Shown: one piece after another, positions 35,381 through 44,410 of the stretch
Layout: each line of letters opens with the position of its first letter
How positions within the stretch are numbered: the first letter of the stretch is position 1
NCBI GenBank assembly: GCA_020692215.1
Contig: JAIMKW010000001.1
Coordinates: forward strand, 186,001-250,000
DNA: 64,000 bases
Source of the DNA: Sandarakinorhabdus sp.
Lineage (GTDB): Bacteria; Pseudomonadota; Alphaproteobacteria; Sphingomonadales; Sphingomonadaceae
Reading direction: 5' to 3'
Translations under genes and position numbers: made by a program
The notes under the pieces: model-generated
What the model was told of the DNA's origin: nothing
The model's database searches: none
What the model saw: the letters and a program-made list of their open reading frames with translations, nothing else

Positions 35381-36637
35381 TCAGCGGAGCATCCACCGCG
35401 CAATGAAGATGGTGGACAGGAGATATCCGGCACCGCCTGCAATGAACAGCGGCAGGTAGGAGCCGCCGGCAGCCAGGATCTGGCCGGTGAGTTCCAGCAT
35501 GGCTGCGCCCCACAGGTTGCCGGCCAGCGCACCGATGGAAATCACCGAGGCAATCCGGCGCGCCGGGAACACATCGACAGCAGTGGCGAACAGGTTGGTG
35601 GAAAAGCCCTGGTGCGCAAACAGCACGATGCCGATCACCAGCGCGGCCAGCCACAGATCGCCCACGAACAGGGCCAGCGGCGCAATCAGCGCCAGGGTTC
35701 CATAGCCGACAAGGACCTGCATCCGCGCCCGGTTGGCGGGCGTGCCCCCGGCAATCAGCCGCCCGGCGACAAGCCCGCTGGAAAGCGCGCCCAGCATCGC
35801 CAGCACATAGACAAAGGCCGTGGGGCGGGCGACTTCGGCCGACGACAGGCCGAAGCTGCGCATGAAGAAATCGGGCAGCCAGAACATCATCAGCCACCAC
35901 ATCTGGTCGGTCAGGATCTTGGCGGCCATGAAGCCGTGCACCCGCCGGTCTTTCAGCAGGTTGGCCCAGCGCTCGTCGCGCGCCTCCATCTCGGTTATCT
36001 GCACCTCGGCCGGTGGCGCGGGCGGCCGCAGCACCAGCCACACGACAACCCACAACAGCCCCGCGCCGCCGACGATAAGGAAGCTTTCGCGCCAGCCGAA
36101 CGCCAGCGCCATGGCCGGAATGGCGAGCGGGACGACGATTGCCCCCACATTGGGGGCAGCGTTCACCACCCCCAGCGCGAACGAGGTTTCCTTCTGCGGA
36201 AAATAGCTGGCGACCGCCTTCACTGCCGCCGGCGTCTGGATGGATTCCGATGCGCCCAAGGCCGCACGCAGCGCGATGAACCCGCCGAAGCTGGCGATGA
36301 ACACATGGGCAAGCGTGATGCCCGACCAGATGCCGTTGCCGATCGCATAGCCCCAGCGCAGACCCACCTTGTCGAGGAACCAGCCGGCAAACAGCAGCGT
36401 GCCCACTGCGCCCAGCTGGAACGCCGAGGCCAGCCGGCCATAGGCGACATCGCCCCAGCCATATTCATCGAGGATCCAGGGCTTCAGCATTGCGATCATC
36501 TGGCGATCGAAATTGTTGATGATCACCGAGGCAACCGCGAAGGCCAGGATTCCCCAGCGCCAGCGCATGCCGAAGGAAAATGCGCCGCCCGCAGGCCCGG
36601 CTTGTGTGTCGGCGCGCACGCCGGCTGCTTCGTTCAA
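35381..36637 (-). CDS. MFS transporter (ACS family, hexuronate/organic anion type)
   Basis: A 12-helix permease of about 418 residues. The ACS-family opening FAVASVIINNFDRQMIAML, ASAFQLGAVGTLLFAGWFLDKVG (motif A region) and the ALGASESIQTPAAVKAVASYFPQKE segment are read in order. TTG 36637 is preferred over ATG 36661 because AGGGAGGACG (minus strand, 36641-36650) is an ideal ribosome site for it; the ATG would add eight residues and has no such site. Relatives carry hexuronates, glucarate or aromatic acids. It is divergent from an SDR gene. Confidence 0.9.
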   Translation of the reverse strand: MNEAAGVRADTQAGPAGGAFSFGMRWRWGILAFAVASVIINNFDRQMIAMLKPWILDEYGWGDVAYGRLASAFQLGAVGTLLFAGWFLDKVGLRWGYAIGNGIWSGITLAHVFIASFGGFIALRAALGASESIQTPAAVKAVASYFPQKETSFALGVVNAAPNVGAIVVPLAIPAMALAFGWRESFLIVGGAGLLWVVVWLVLRPPAPPAEVQITEMEARDERWANLLKDRRVHGFMAAKILTDQMWWLMMFWLPDFFMRSFGLSSAEVARPTAFVYVLAMLGALSSGLVAGRLIAGGTPANRARMQVLVGYGTLALIAPLALFVGDLWLAALVIGIVLFAHQGFSTNLFATAVDVFPARRIASVISIGALAGNLWGAAMLELTGQILAAGGSYLPLFIAGGAGYLLSTIFIARWMLR

Positions 36638-36730
36638 CCCCGTCCTCCCTCTTTTGCCCATGGTCTAGCGATGTTCGGCGCAATCGCCTAGCGGCTGGGT
36701 GCAACAGGAAATGGGCAGGAGGAGGGTTCG

Positions 36731-37510
36731 ATGGGAGACAGGCTGAAGGGCAAGATCGCCATGGTGACGGGGGCGGCCTCGGGCCTTGGCCTTCGCATGG
36801 CGCAACGCTTCGCGGGCGAAGGCGCGCAGGTGCTGCTGACCGATATCGATGCAGCGGGTGCCGCACGGGCCGCGGCCGCCATCGGCCCTGCTGCGGCAGC
36901 CTTTGCCCATGATGTCACCAGCGAGGCCGACTGGGCCGCCGCCGTGGCCGAGGCCGAGGCCCGCTTCGGCGGGCTGCACATCCTGGTGAACAATGCCGGC
37001 ATTGGCACGCCCGGCAGTGTCGAGACGACCACACTGGAAGACTGGCGGCAAGTGCACGCGATCGATCTCGATGGCGTGTTCCTGGGCTGCAAGGCGGCGC
37101 TGCCGCTGATCCGCGCCACGACAAGGCGCGAGGGGTCGCGCGGCTCCATCCTCAACATCTCGTCGATTGCCGGTGTTATCGCATCCGGGCGGATGGCGGC
37201 CTACAACAGCGCCAAGGCCGGGGTGCGCCACCTCAGCAAATCGGTCGCCCTGCACTGCGCTTCGAACAGGGACGCGATCACCTGCAACTCGGTCCACCCG
37301 GCCTTCATCGACACGCCCATCCTCGACAATTTCCAGCGCGAGGGCGTGACGAAGGAGGAGGTGAAGGCAAAGCTGGGGCGGCAGATTCCCGCCGGCACCG
37401 TGGGCGAGCCCGATGATGTTGCCTGGGCGGCCGTCTATCTCTGCTCGGATGAAGCAAAATTCGTGACTGGCGCCGAACTCTACATCGACGGGGGAATCTC
37501 GGCGCAGTAG
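36731..37510 (+). CDS. SDR family NAD(P)-dependent oxidoreductase
   Basis: A 259-residue classical short-chain dehydrogenase. Cofactor loop TGAASGLGLRMA, NNAGIGTPGS, catalytic Ser in ILNISSIAG and YNSAKAGVRH (Tyr-x-x-x-Lys) are present. The acidic VLLTDID after beta-2 favours NAD(H). The extended YDTP-like HPAFIDTPILDNF loop and REGVTKEEVKAKL insert resemble cyclopentanol / 3-alpha-(20-beta)-hydroxysteroid dehydrogenases; the substrate is unproved. GGAGGAG precedes ATG 36731. It is divergent from the MFS gene, so the two are likely co-regulated. Confidence 0.93.
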   Translation: MGDRLKGKIAMVTGAASGLGLRMAQRFAGEGAQVLLTDIDAAGAARAAAAIGPAAAAFAHDVTSEADWAAAVAEAEARFGGLHILVNNAGIGTPGSVETTTLEDWRQVHAIDLDGVFLGCKAALPLIRATTRREGSRGSILNISSIAGVIASGRMAAYNSAKAGVRHLSKSVALHCASNRDAITCNSVHPAFIDTPILDNFQREGVTKEEVKAKLGRQIPAGTVGEPDDVAWAAVYLCSDEAKFVTGAELYIDGGISAQ

Positions 37511-37511
37511 C

Positions 37512-38204
37512 TTAGCGCACCGTGGATGCGCCCTGGTGGAACAGGCGCTTCTTCTGCTCTTCGGTCATCTCGCCCGATTGCACGTCGGGGCGGTCTGCCA
37601 CGGCATAGGCGCGCGCGGTTGCCGGGCGGGCGGCGATGCTTTCCACCCAGCGGGCAAGATTGGGCATGGGCGCTTCCGATGGCGCCAGCGCATGGCCCAG
37701 CTTTGCCCAGGGGTAAGCCGCCATGTCGGCAATGGAATAGTCATTCCCGGCGAGGAACTCGCGGTCGGCCAGGCGCTTGTCCATCACCGCCATCAGGCGC
37801 AGCGATTCGTTGGTGTAGCGGTCGATCGCGTAAGGGATCTTTTCGGGCGCATAATTGCGGAAGTGGCTGGCCTGCCCCATCATCGGCCCCAGTCCCGCCA
37901 TCTGCCAGAACAGCCACTGCAGCACTTCGGCCCGGCCAGCCGCGCGGCTGGCCGGCGGGATGAACATGCCATGCTTGTCGGCCAGATGCAGCAGGATCGC
38001 GCCCGATTCGAACAGGCTCACACCCAGTTCGTTGTCCACCAGCGCCGGCATCCGGTTGTTCGGCGCGATCTTCAGGAACGCCGGATCGAATTGCGCACCT
38101 TCGCGGATGTTGACCGGGACAATCCGGTATTCAAAGCCCGATTCTTCCAGAAACAGGGTGACCTTGTGGCCGTTGGGGGTGGGCCAATAGTGAAGGTCGT
38201 ACAT
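37512..38204 (-). CDS. Glutathione S-transferase, Nu-class / YfcG-like
   Basis: A 230-residue protein with an N-terminal thioredoxin-fold domain opening MYDLHYWPTPNGHKVTLFLE. The TPNGxK motif, rather than a catalytic Tyr or Ser, is the mark of Nu-class enzymes with disulfide reductase / thiol-oxidoreductase activity. The GSH-binding ES pair is in LFESGAILLHLA. The C-terminal helical domain contains YSIADMAAYPW. AAGGAGCC precedes ATG 38204. It is convergent with the SDR gene with one base between stops. Confidence 0.93.
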   Translation of the reverse strand: MYDLHYWPTPNGHKVTLFLEESGFEYRIVPVNIREGAQFDPAFLKIAPNNRMPALVDNELGVSLFESGAILLHLADKHGMFIPPASRAAGRAEVLQWLFWQMAGLGPMMGQASHFRNYAPEKIPYAIDRYTNESLRLMAVMDKRLADREFLAGNDYSIADMAAYPWAKLGHALAPSEAPMPNLARWVESIAARPATARAYAVADRPDVQSGEMTEEQKKRLFHQGASTVR

Positions 38205-38258
38205 CGGGCAGGCTCCTTTTATGCTGCAAATCACGCGCCACGGTCTTAGCAGGGGTTG

Positions 38259-39629
38259 GTGAGCCCCGCGAATCCCCCCCAGCCCAATACCTCCCGGCCC
38301 GGCCCCTCCCAGCCTGGACTGTCCCTGCCGCGCCAGCATTTCGTGCTGGTATTTCTGGCCTTGCTGGTCACGGCGGCCGGCAACACGGCGCTGCAATCGG
38401 TGCTTCCCGTCATCGGGCGGGAAATCCAGATTCCCGATATGGCGATCGCTGTCATCTTCTCGCTCTCCGCCCTGTTCTGGACTTTCAGCGCCCCCTATTG
38501 GGCGCGCCAGTCGGATGTGCGCGGCCGGCGGCGGCTGATGCAGGTGGGCGTGATGGGCTTCGGCATATCGATGCTGCTGTGTGCAGCGGTGATCCTGGCG
38601 GGCATCAAGGGCCTGATTGCACCGCTTGTCACCTTTGCCCTGTTCACCATTGCGCGCGGGCTGTTCGGCATATTCGGGGCGGCGGCAAACCCGGCGGCGC
38701 AGGCCTATGTGGCCGGGCGCACCACGCCGGGCCAGCGCACGGCCGCGCTTGCCACGCTCGCCTCGGCGTTCGGGCTGGGCACCATATTGGGCCCGGCTGT
38801 TGCCCCCTTCTTCATCCTGCCTATTGTCGGCCTTGCGGGGCCGATGTTCGCCTTCGCGCTGATCGCGCTGGTGGTGGTCGTGGCGTTGCAGATGTTCCTT
38901 CCCGATGACGATCCCACCCACATGCTCCCCGGCACCGGGCAGGCGGGGCGCGGGGCGGTTGCCGCCATGCCCACGGTGGGCGGCAGCTCTACAGGGGCCA
39001 GTGCCATGGCGGCAGAGGAAACCACTGCGACTGGCCGGCGCGACCGGCTGGCGGTGACAGACCCGCGCATCAAGCCCTTTCTGATATATGGCTTTGCCGC
39101 AGGATCCCTGCAGGCCGCCACCGGCCAGGCGCTGGGCTTCTTCATCATCGACCGGATGGCCGGCACGGGCATCCCCGCGCCGCAGATGATCGGCATTGCG
39201 CTGATGGGTGGCGCGGGTGCCACGCTGATGGTGCAGTGGGGGGTGATCCGGATGCTGAACCTCACGCCATCGCAGCTGATGCGCTGGGGCACGCTGCTGG
39301 CGGCGATGGGCACGCTGGGCATCGCCTTTGCGGCGGATTTCTATGCGCTGGTGCTGTCCTTTGCGCTGGCGAGCGCTGGGTTCGGTTTTGCCCGGCCGGG
39401 GTTCACGGCCGGTTCGTCGCTCGCGGTTTCAAGGGCCGAGCAGGGCGGGGTTGCCGGCGCTGTCACGGCGGTGAACGGCGCCTGCTTCGTGCTGGCGCCC
39501 GCCATCGGCATCGGGCTTTATGAACTGGTGCCCGAGCTGCCCTATTGGCTGGCTGCAGCGGGCCTTGTGATCCTGTCGGCCTATGCCTGGACAAACCCGC
39601 TGCTGCGCCACAGCGAGGCGGGGGAGTAG
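38259..39629 (+). CDS. MFS transporter
   Basis: A 456-residue permease with 12 predicted helices. It has a proline-rich N-terminal tail (NPPQPNTSRPGPSQPG) and a long, Gly/Ala-rich central cytoplasmic loop (about residues 218-265). The loop 2-3 motif reads SAPYWARQSDVRGRRRLMQVG, a recognisable motif A variant. The drug/proton-antiporter-like first half and ARGLFGIFGAAANPAAQAYVAGRT suggest the DHA1 group, but no substrate can be assigned. GTG 38259 and an overlapping TTG 38256 are both possible starts; the ribosome site (AGGGG) is close to either. Confidence 0.88.
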   Translation: MSPANPPQPNTSRPGPSQPGLSLPRQHFVLVFLALLVTAAGNTALQSVLPVIGREIQIPDMAIAVIFSLSALFWTFSAPYWARQSDVRGRRRLMQVGVMGFGISMLLCAAVILAGIKGLIAPLVTFALFTIARGLFGIFGAAANPAAQAYVAGRTTPGQRTAALATLASAFGLGTILGPAVAPFFILPIVGLAGPMFAFALIALVVVVALQMFLPDDDPTHMLPGTGQAGRGAVAAMPTVGGSSTGASAMAAEETTATGRRDRLAVTDPRIKPFLIYGFAAGSLQAATGQALGFFIIDRMAGTGIPAPQMIGIALMGGAGATLMVQWGVIRMLNLTPSQLMRWGTLLAAMGTLGIAFAADFYALVLSFALASAGFGFARPGFTAGSSLAVSRAEQGGVAGAVTAVNGACFVLAPAIGIGLYELVPELPYWLAAAGLVILSAYAWTNPLLRHSEAGE

Positions 39630-39639
39630 CGCCCGCGCA

Positions 39640-39819
39640 TCAGTGCAACTTGCTGATCGAAAGCTTGTCGAGCCTGGCCCTGTCCTTCACCGAGTCCTCG
39701 CTGCGGGTCAGCGCCCTGGCGATGGCTTTCAGCGGCATGCCCTTCTTCGCCAGCGTGTGCAGCTTGTCCACCTCCTGCGAAGTCCAGGGCTGGCGATGGC
39801 GTTCGAACCGTTCAGCCAT
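39640..39819 (-). CDS. Small SANT/Myb-like HTH protein (59 aa)
   Basis: A short gene: ATG at 39819, stop at 39640. The 59-residue product starts MAERFERHRQPWTSQEVDKL and continues with HTLAKKGMPLKAIARALTRS and EDSVKDRARLDKLSISKLH. A tryptophan followed by TSQEVDKLHTLAKKG, then LKAIARALTRSEDSVKDRA, is the spacing of a three-helix SANT/Myb or GcrA-like DNA-binding fold. It is strongly basic. It is convergent with the MFS gene (10 bases apart) and 42 bases upstream of nothing but the DsrE stop. Codon use fits its neighbours. DNA binding is inferred from the pattern only. Confidence 0.7.
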   Translation of the reverse strand: MAERFERHRQPWTSQEVDKLHTLAKKGMPLKAIARALTRSEDSVKDRARLDKLSISKLH

Positions 39820-39861
39820 GTCGTTGTCCTCCAGCGTGATGCGACACTGATAGGCGCAGCA

Positions 39862-40179
39862 CTAGATCAGCGCCAGCTGCCAACCCGGCCGGCCCGACAG
39901 GAAGGCAAGCATGCCAAGCGGCTCCACGCCCTTCGGCAGGCTTGCCGCCGTGATGCCGTGAGCTGCCATCGCCGTCTGGCAAACGCCGATATCCACGCCC
40001 AGTTCGAACAGCAGGGCAAACGCCCTGATGACATGCGGCTGGCCCAGCGCCTGCACCGCCGGCCCGCGCAGCAGCATCGCCACCGGCCTGTCGAGCGCAG
40101 CGGTTGCAGCCGCCAGTTCGACCACGGCGGCAAAGCGCTCGCCCTCAGCATCCGAAACGATCACCAGCAGGCCACTCAT
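39862..40179 (-). CDS. DsrE/DsrF-like family protein
   Basis: A 105-residue Rossmann-like protein: [20 protein letters not shown], then RPVAMLLRGPAVQAL and ELGVDIGVCQTAMAAHGI. The single Cys in GVCQTAM sits where TusD/DsrE proteins place the sulfur-carrying cysteine, so sulfur relay is possible. Its start overlaps the ThiF-like gene stop (ATGA), indicating translational coupling and perhaps a shared sulfur-transfer task. A true TusBCD role is unlikely, since the partners are absent. Confidence 0.8.
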   Translation of the reverse strand: MSGLLVIVSDAEGERFAAVVELAAATAALDRPVAMLLRGPAVQALGQPHVIRAFALLFELGVDIGVCQTAMAAHGITAASLPKGVEPLGMLAFLSGRPGWQLALI

Positions 40180-40943
40180 ACCCCGCACACCGCACAGGCC
40201 GGATCCTTGGGAACCCGGATGCTGCGGCTGGTCATTGAAAGCCCTTCGAACAGCCAAAGGCGCCCGGTCTGCGGCGCGCCAAAATCGGTGACAAGGCGCA
40301 GCACTTCCAGCGCCTGGGCCGAGCCGATCAGCCCGGCGAGCGCGCCCAGCACGCCGATATCGGCGCAGCTGGTGCCGGGCCGGTCTTCGGGCGCGCCGGC
40401 AAAACAGGCCCAGCACGGCGCATCGGCCCGATGCCCGGCGAACACGCCAAGCTGGCCCTCGAACGGCCCGATGGCGGCCGACACCAGCGGGATGCCCAGC
40501 TTTATTGCGGCCCGGTTCACAAGGCTGCGGGTTGCGAAATTGTCGCAACCGTCGGCAATCACATCATGGCCACCCAGCAGGCGTTCGGCTGTGTGGGCCG
40601 TCAGCCGCTCGGCCACAGGGTTCAGCATCACCTCGGGGTTCAGTGCGGCAAGCCGTTCGGCTGCGGCTTCGGTTTTCGTCCGGCCGATATCGCTGGTGGC
40701 GAACAGGGTCTGGCGCTGCAGGTTGGAAAGGGAAACCCGGTCGTCATCGATGAAGCTGATGCGGCCGACGCCGGCGGCAGCCAGATATTGCAGGCAAGGG
40801 CTGCCCAGCCCGCCCGCTCCGACAACGGCAACGGAGGCCGCCTTCAGCTTCATCTGGCCCAGCCCGCCCACCTCCTTCAGCACGATATGGCGCTGATAGC
40901 GGTCGAGCTCGCTGTCTGAAAGCATGGGGCCGCCGGGGCTCAT
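40176..40943 (-). CDS. HesA/MoeB/ThiF family adenylyltransferase
   Basis: A 255-residue E1-like enzyme. The nucleotide loop is [20 protein letters not shown], followed by [17 protein letters not shown], the [13 protein letters not shown]sp loop, the MoeB-type [11 protein letters not shown] cysteine, and two CxxC zinc pairs (CWAC, CAVC). It should adenylate the C-terminal Gly-Gly of a sulfur carrier such as MoaD or ThiS. No rhodanese domain is fused, so an outside sulfur donor is required; the coupled DsrE protein is a candidate. Its start overlaps the dut stop by 4 bases. Confidence 0.92.
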   Translation of the reverse strand: MSPGGPMLSDSELDRYQRHIVLKEVGGLGQMKLKAASVAVVGAGGLGSPCLQYLAAAGVGRISFIDDDRVSLSNLQRQTLFATSDIGRTKTEAAAERLAALNPEVMLNPVAERLTAHTAERLLGGHDVIADGCDNFATRSLVNRAAIKLGIPLVSAAIGPFEGQLGVFAGHRADAPCWACFAGAPEDRPGTSCADIGVLGALAGLIGSAQALEVLRLVTDFGAPQTGRLWLFEGLSMTSRSIRVPKDPACAVCGV

Positions 40944-41386
40944 GTCCGGCCGGTGGAGCCGAAGCCGCCTTCTCCGCGCGCGGTTTCATCGAGATTTTGG
41001 GTTTCCGCCCATTCGGCGCGCACAAAGGGTGCCAGCACAAGCTGGGCGATCCGCATGCCGCGCGGGATGGTGAAGGGGCGGTCCCCCAGGTTGGCGAGGA
41101 TGATCTTCACTTCGCCGCGATAATCGCTGTCGATCGTGCCCGGCGCGTTCAGCACGGCGAGCCCCTCTTTCAATGCAAGGCCCGATCGTGCGCGCACCTG
41201 CATTTCATGGCCCCGGGGCACCGCCATCATCAGCCCGGTAGGGATGGCCGCGCGCGCGCCGGGCGCCAGCGCGACATCGGCCTCCACTGCGGCCAGCACA
41301 TCCATTCCGGCAGCGCCCTCGCTAGCATAGGCCGGCAGCGCAAGCCCCCGGGCATGCGCCATGCGGACAACCTTCACCTCAGCCAT
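40940..41386 (-). CDS. dut: dUTP diphosphatase
   Basis: A 148-residue trimeric dUTPase. The five motifs can be read: AGMDVLAA (1), [19 protein letters not shown] (2), [17 protein letters not shown] (3), [14 protein letters not shown] (4) and the flexible C-terminal [11 protein letters not shown] (5). It hydrolyses dUTP to dUMP and PPi, keeping uracil out of DNA and feeding thymidylate synthesis. It lies 8 bases after coaBC on the same strand, an order seen in many bacteria. Confidence 0.97.
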   Translation of the reverse strand: MAEVKVVRMAHARGLALPAYASEGAAGMDVLAAVEADVALAPGARAAIPTGLMMAVPRGHEMQVRARSGLALKEGLAVLNAPGTIDSDYRGEVKIILANLGDRPFTIPRGMRIAQLVLAPFVRAEWAETQNLDETARGEGGFGSTGRT

Positions 41387-41394
41387 GATTCACC

Positions 41395-42579
41395 TCAGCC
41401 ATTCAAAAGCCCAGCGATCCGCGCCGCCAGCGCGTGCGCTATGGCGCTCTTGGGCGCTTCGGGCAGGGTTTCCACGCCAGCGGCGGAAACAAGGTGCACC
41501 AGATTGCGGTCGCCCCCCATCACATCGCCCGATACATCGTTAGCAACGATCAGGTCGCAGCCCTTGCGCGCCAGCTTGGCCTGCGCATGGGCAATCACAT
41601 CGCTGGTCTCGGCGGCAAAGCCCACAACCAGCCTGGGGCGCATGGGGCCTTTGGCAAGGCTTGCCAGAATGTCGGGGTTTTCGTGCAGCGCCAGCGCCGG
41701 GGGGCCGTTCCCATCCTTCTTGATCTTGGCGGGCGCGGCCTCCGTGCGCCAGTCGGCGACGGCGGCCACCATCACCGCGGCGTCGGCCGGAAGCGCGGCT
41801 GCAACCGCGGCCGCCATCTGCTGCGCCGTTTCCACATCGACCCGCACAACACCCGGCGGCGTGGTCAGCGCCACGGGGCCTGCAACCAATGTCACCCGGG
41901 CGCCCAGCGCTGCCAGTGCGCCGGCCAGTGCGAACCCCTGTTTCCCGGACGACCGGTTGGCAATGTAGCGCACCGGGTCGATCGGTTCGTGCGTGGGGCC
42001 TGCCGTCACCAGAATGTGGCGGCCCTGCAGCACACCCGCCCCCAGCGCGGCGGTTATCGCTTCCATCAGCCGGGGCACTTCGGCAAGCCGGCCGGGCCCG
42101 GTCTCGCCGCACGCCATTGCGCCCACATCGGGCTCGATGATGGTGATACCGCGCCCCTTCAGGATGGCGATGTTGGCAACCGTGGCGGCATGCTCCCACA
42201 TCCGCACATTCATCGCAGGCGCGGCCAGCACCGGCTTGTCGGTCGCCAGCAGCAGCGTTGTAGCCAGATCGTCGGCCAGCCCGGCTGCCATCTTTGCCAA
42301 AAGGTCGGCCGATGCCGGGCATACCACCACCAGATCGGCCGAGCGCGACAGTCGGATATGCCCCATTTCGGCCTCGTCGGTCAGGTCGAACAAGTCGGTA
42401 TAGGCCTTCGCTTCCGCCAGCGCTGCAGCCGACAGCGGCGTGACGAACTGCGCCCCGCCCCGCGTGATGACAGGCGTTACGCTGCCGCCCGCGCGGCGGA
42501 TCTCGCGGATCAGCTCGAGCGCCTTGTAGGCCGCGATCCCGCCGCCGATGATAAGAAGTATGCGCCGCCCGTTCAGCAT
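41395..42579 (-). CDS. coaBC: Bifunctional phosphopantothenoylcysteine decarboxylase / phosphopantothenate-cysteine ligase
   Basis: A 394-residue fusion. The N-terminal CoaC flavoprotein (MLNGRRILLIIGGGIAAYKA to about residue 180) has the PAMNVRMWEHAAT motif and the flexible MACGETGPGRLAE flap with its catalytic Cys. The C-terminal CoaB ligase starts at LVTAGPTHEPIDPVRYIANR and has SSGKQGFALA. Together they make 4'-phosphopantetheine from 4'-phosphopantothenate, cysteine and CTP for coenzyme A. ATG 42579 begins exactly at the conserved N-terminus; it is followed directly by dut. Confidence 0.96.
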   Translation of the reverse strand: MLNGRRILLIIGGGIAAYKALELIREIRRAGGSVTPVITRGGAQFVTPLSAAALAEAKAYTDLFDLTDEAEMGHIRLSRSADLVVVCPASADLLAKMAAGLADDLATTLLLATDKPVLAAPAMNVRMWEHAATVANIAILKGRGITIIEPDVGAMACGETGPGRLAEVPRLMEAITAALGAGVLQGRHILVTAGPTHEPIDPVRYIANRSSGKQGFALAGALAALGARVTLVAGPVALTTPPGVVRVDVETAQQMAAAVAAALPADAAVMVAAVADWRTEAAPAKIKKDGNGPPALALHENPDILASLAKGPMRPRLVVGFAAETSDVIAHAQAKLARKGCDLIVANDVSGDVMGGDRNLVHLVSAAGVETLPEAPKSAIAHALAARIAGLLNG

Positions 42580-42641
42580 GGCAGCACCGTTAGCCGCTGT
42601 GCTGCCCAAAGGAAATGCCTGCCTCCGCCGCGCTTTCCCGC

Positions 42642-44333
42642 TCAGAGCTCCTTCTTCAGCTCGCTCTTCACGATCTTGCCATTGGCGTTGCGGGGCAGCG
42701 GCAGGTGGCGGACATAGATGGCAACCGGCACCTTGAACCGCGCCAGCCGCTCCGCAACAAAGGCCTGCAATTCGGCTTCGCCCACGCTCTGGTGCGGCTT
42801 GGTGCTCACGAAGGCCACCGGCTCCTCGCCCAGCACCGGGTGCGGTTTGCCCACCAGTGCAGCGTCCATCACCGCCGGGTGCTCGCACAGCACCCCTTCC
42901 ACCTCCACGCAGTAGATATTCTCGCCGCCGCGGATCAGCATGTCCTTCGCCCGGTCGACGATGGTGATGAAGCCCTCGTCGTCGATCTTCGCCAGATCGC
43001 CGGTTCGCACCCAGCCGTCGATGAAGGTCTCGGCTGTCGCTTCGGGCTTGCCCCAATAGCCCTTCACGATATTGGGCCCGAAGCCGTAAAGTTCGCCCAC
43101 CGTGCCCGGCGGCAGCACAGCGCCCTCGGGGTCGCGCACCTGCGCGTCGCACACGGCAACCGGCGGGCCGCAGCTTTCGGGCCGATTCAGATAATCCTCG
43201 GCCATATGATGGCTGAAGGTGGCGCTGGTTTCCGTCATCCCCCAGCCATTGCCGGGCGCCGAGCCTGCTGCGCCGATCTGGCGAACCAGCTCTGGGGCGG
43301 ACGGCGCACCGCCATAGGCAATCGATTCGAGGCTGGAGAGATCATGCTTCGCCCGGTCGGGATGGGTCAGGATCTGCCAGGCAATGGTGGGCACGCCGCC
43401 CGCCGATGTGATCCGTTCGCGCTCGATCAGCGCCAGCGCTTCACCGGCATCGAACTTGCGCTGCATCACCAGCTTGGCGCCGGCCACCAGCGACGGGTTC
43501 AGGATCGCATGGCAGCCGGTCGCGTGGAAGAAGGGCACGCTCAGCAATGTGGCTTTTTGCGGAGCGGAAGGGTCAGGGACAGGCGGTGTCTCGCCCCGCC
43601 GCAAATAGCTGCGCGCCACCGAGAAGCCCGACGAGAAGATGTTCGAGCAGATGTTGCGGTGGGTTCCCAGCGCGCCCTTGGGCTTTCCCGTGGTGCCCGA
43701 TGTGTAGAAGATGGTGGCGTCATCCTCGGGCGAAAGAAATGGTGCGGGCGTCGGCACGTCGGGCAGCGTCGCCCAGCTTTGCGGCGCGCCGACGACGGCC
43801 TCGAAGCTGCCGTCGCCGCCCCGGCAGACAAGGATGTGCTTCAAACCGCTTAGCGCTCCCCTGTGCGGCTCCACGCGCTCCCATCGTTCGAAGTCTGCAA
43901 TCAGCGCCACCGCGCCCGAATCGGCAAGGCCATATTCCAGCTCGCCGCCGGTCCACCAGGCGTTCAGCGGTGTGGTGATCGCGCCGACCAGCTGGGCGGC
44001 ATAAAAGGCGACCGGCCATTCGGGAATGTTGCGCATGGCAATCGCAACCCGGTCGCCCTTGCCGATGCCCAGCGACCGCAGATGCTCCGAAAGCCGGATG
44101 GCGGCGCGCGCGAACGCTTCGAAGCTGATTCGCTCGTCCTCGTTCACCAGGAAGATGCGCTCGCCATGGACCCGCCCCAGCGCAAAGCAATGCTGCAGGG
44201 TCGGCGGGGCGTTCTTCCATGTCCGGGTCGGGTGGCCGCCTATCGCCACCGTCTCCATCTCGAACGGTGCGCCCGGCGCCGTCAGCAAGGCTGTTGCCTC
44301 AGCGATGCTCATCGCGGGCCAAGTGTCTTTCAT
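42642..44333 (-). CDS. Class I adenylate-forming acyl-CoA ligase
   Basis: A 563-residue AMP-binding enzyme with TIFYTSGTTGKPKGALGTHR (P-loop), GNGWGMTETSA, FITIVDRAKDMLIRGGENIY (hinge) and catalytic Lys in NANGKIVKSELK. ATG 44333 is chosen for its GGGAGGA ribosome site (minus strand) rather than an upstream in-frame ATG at 44363. It shares unusual segments with the ligase at 16060 (NAPPTLQHCF, NAWWTGGELEYGL), so the two are paralogues probably activating different long or cyclic acids. It stands alone, divergent from polA. Confidence 0.93.
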   Translation of the reverse strand: MKDTWPAMSIAEATALLTAPGAPFEMETVAIGGHPTRTWKNAPPTLQHCFALGRVHGERIFLVNEDERISFEAFARAAIRLSEHLRSLGIGKGDRVAIAMRNIPEWPVAFYAAQLVGAITTPLNAWWTGGELEYGLADSGAVALIADFERWERVEPHRGALSGLKHILVCRGGDGSFEAVVGAPQSWATLPDVPTPAPFLSPEDDATIFYTSGTTGKPKGALGTHRNICSNIFSSGFSVARSYLRRGETPPVPDPSAPQKATLLSVPFFHATGCHAILNPSLVAGAKLVMQRKFDAGEALALIERERITSAGGVPTIAWQILTHPDRAKHDLSSLESIAYGGAPSAPELVRQIGAAGSAPGNGWGMTETSATFSHHMAEDYLNRPESCGPPVAVCDAQVRDPEGAVLPPGTVGELYGFGPNIVKGYWGKPEATAETFIDGWVRTGDLAKIDDEGFITIVDRAKDMLIRGGENIYCVEVEGVLCEHPAVMDAALVGKPHPVLGEEPVAFVSTKPHQSVGEAELQAFVAERLARFKVPVAIYVRHLPLPRNANGKIVKSELKKEL

Positions 44334-44410
44334 GTCATTCCTCCCGCCGGCCATAAACGCCACCGAACGCCCCCTCGCAATCCCCCAAAGCCCCGGCTAG
44401 GAGATTTGGG

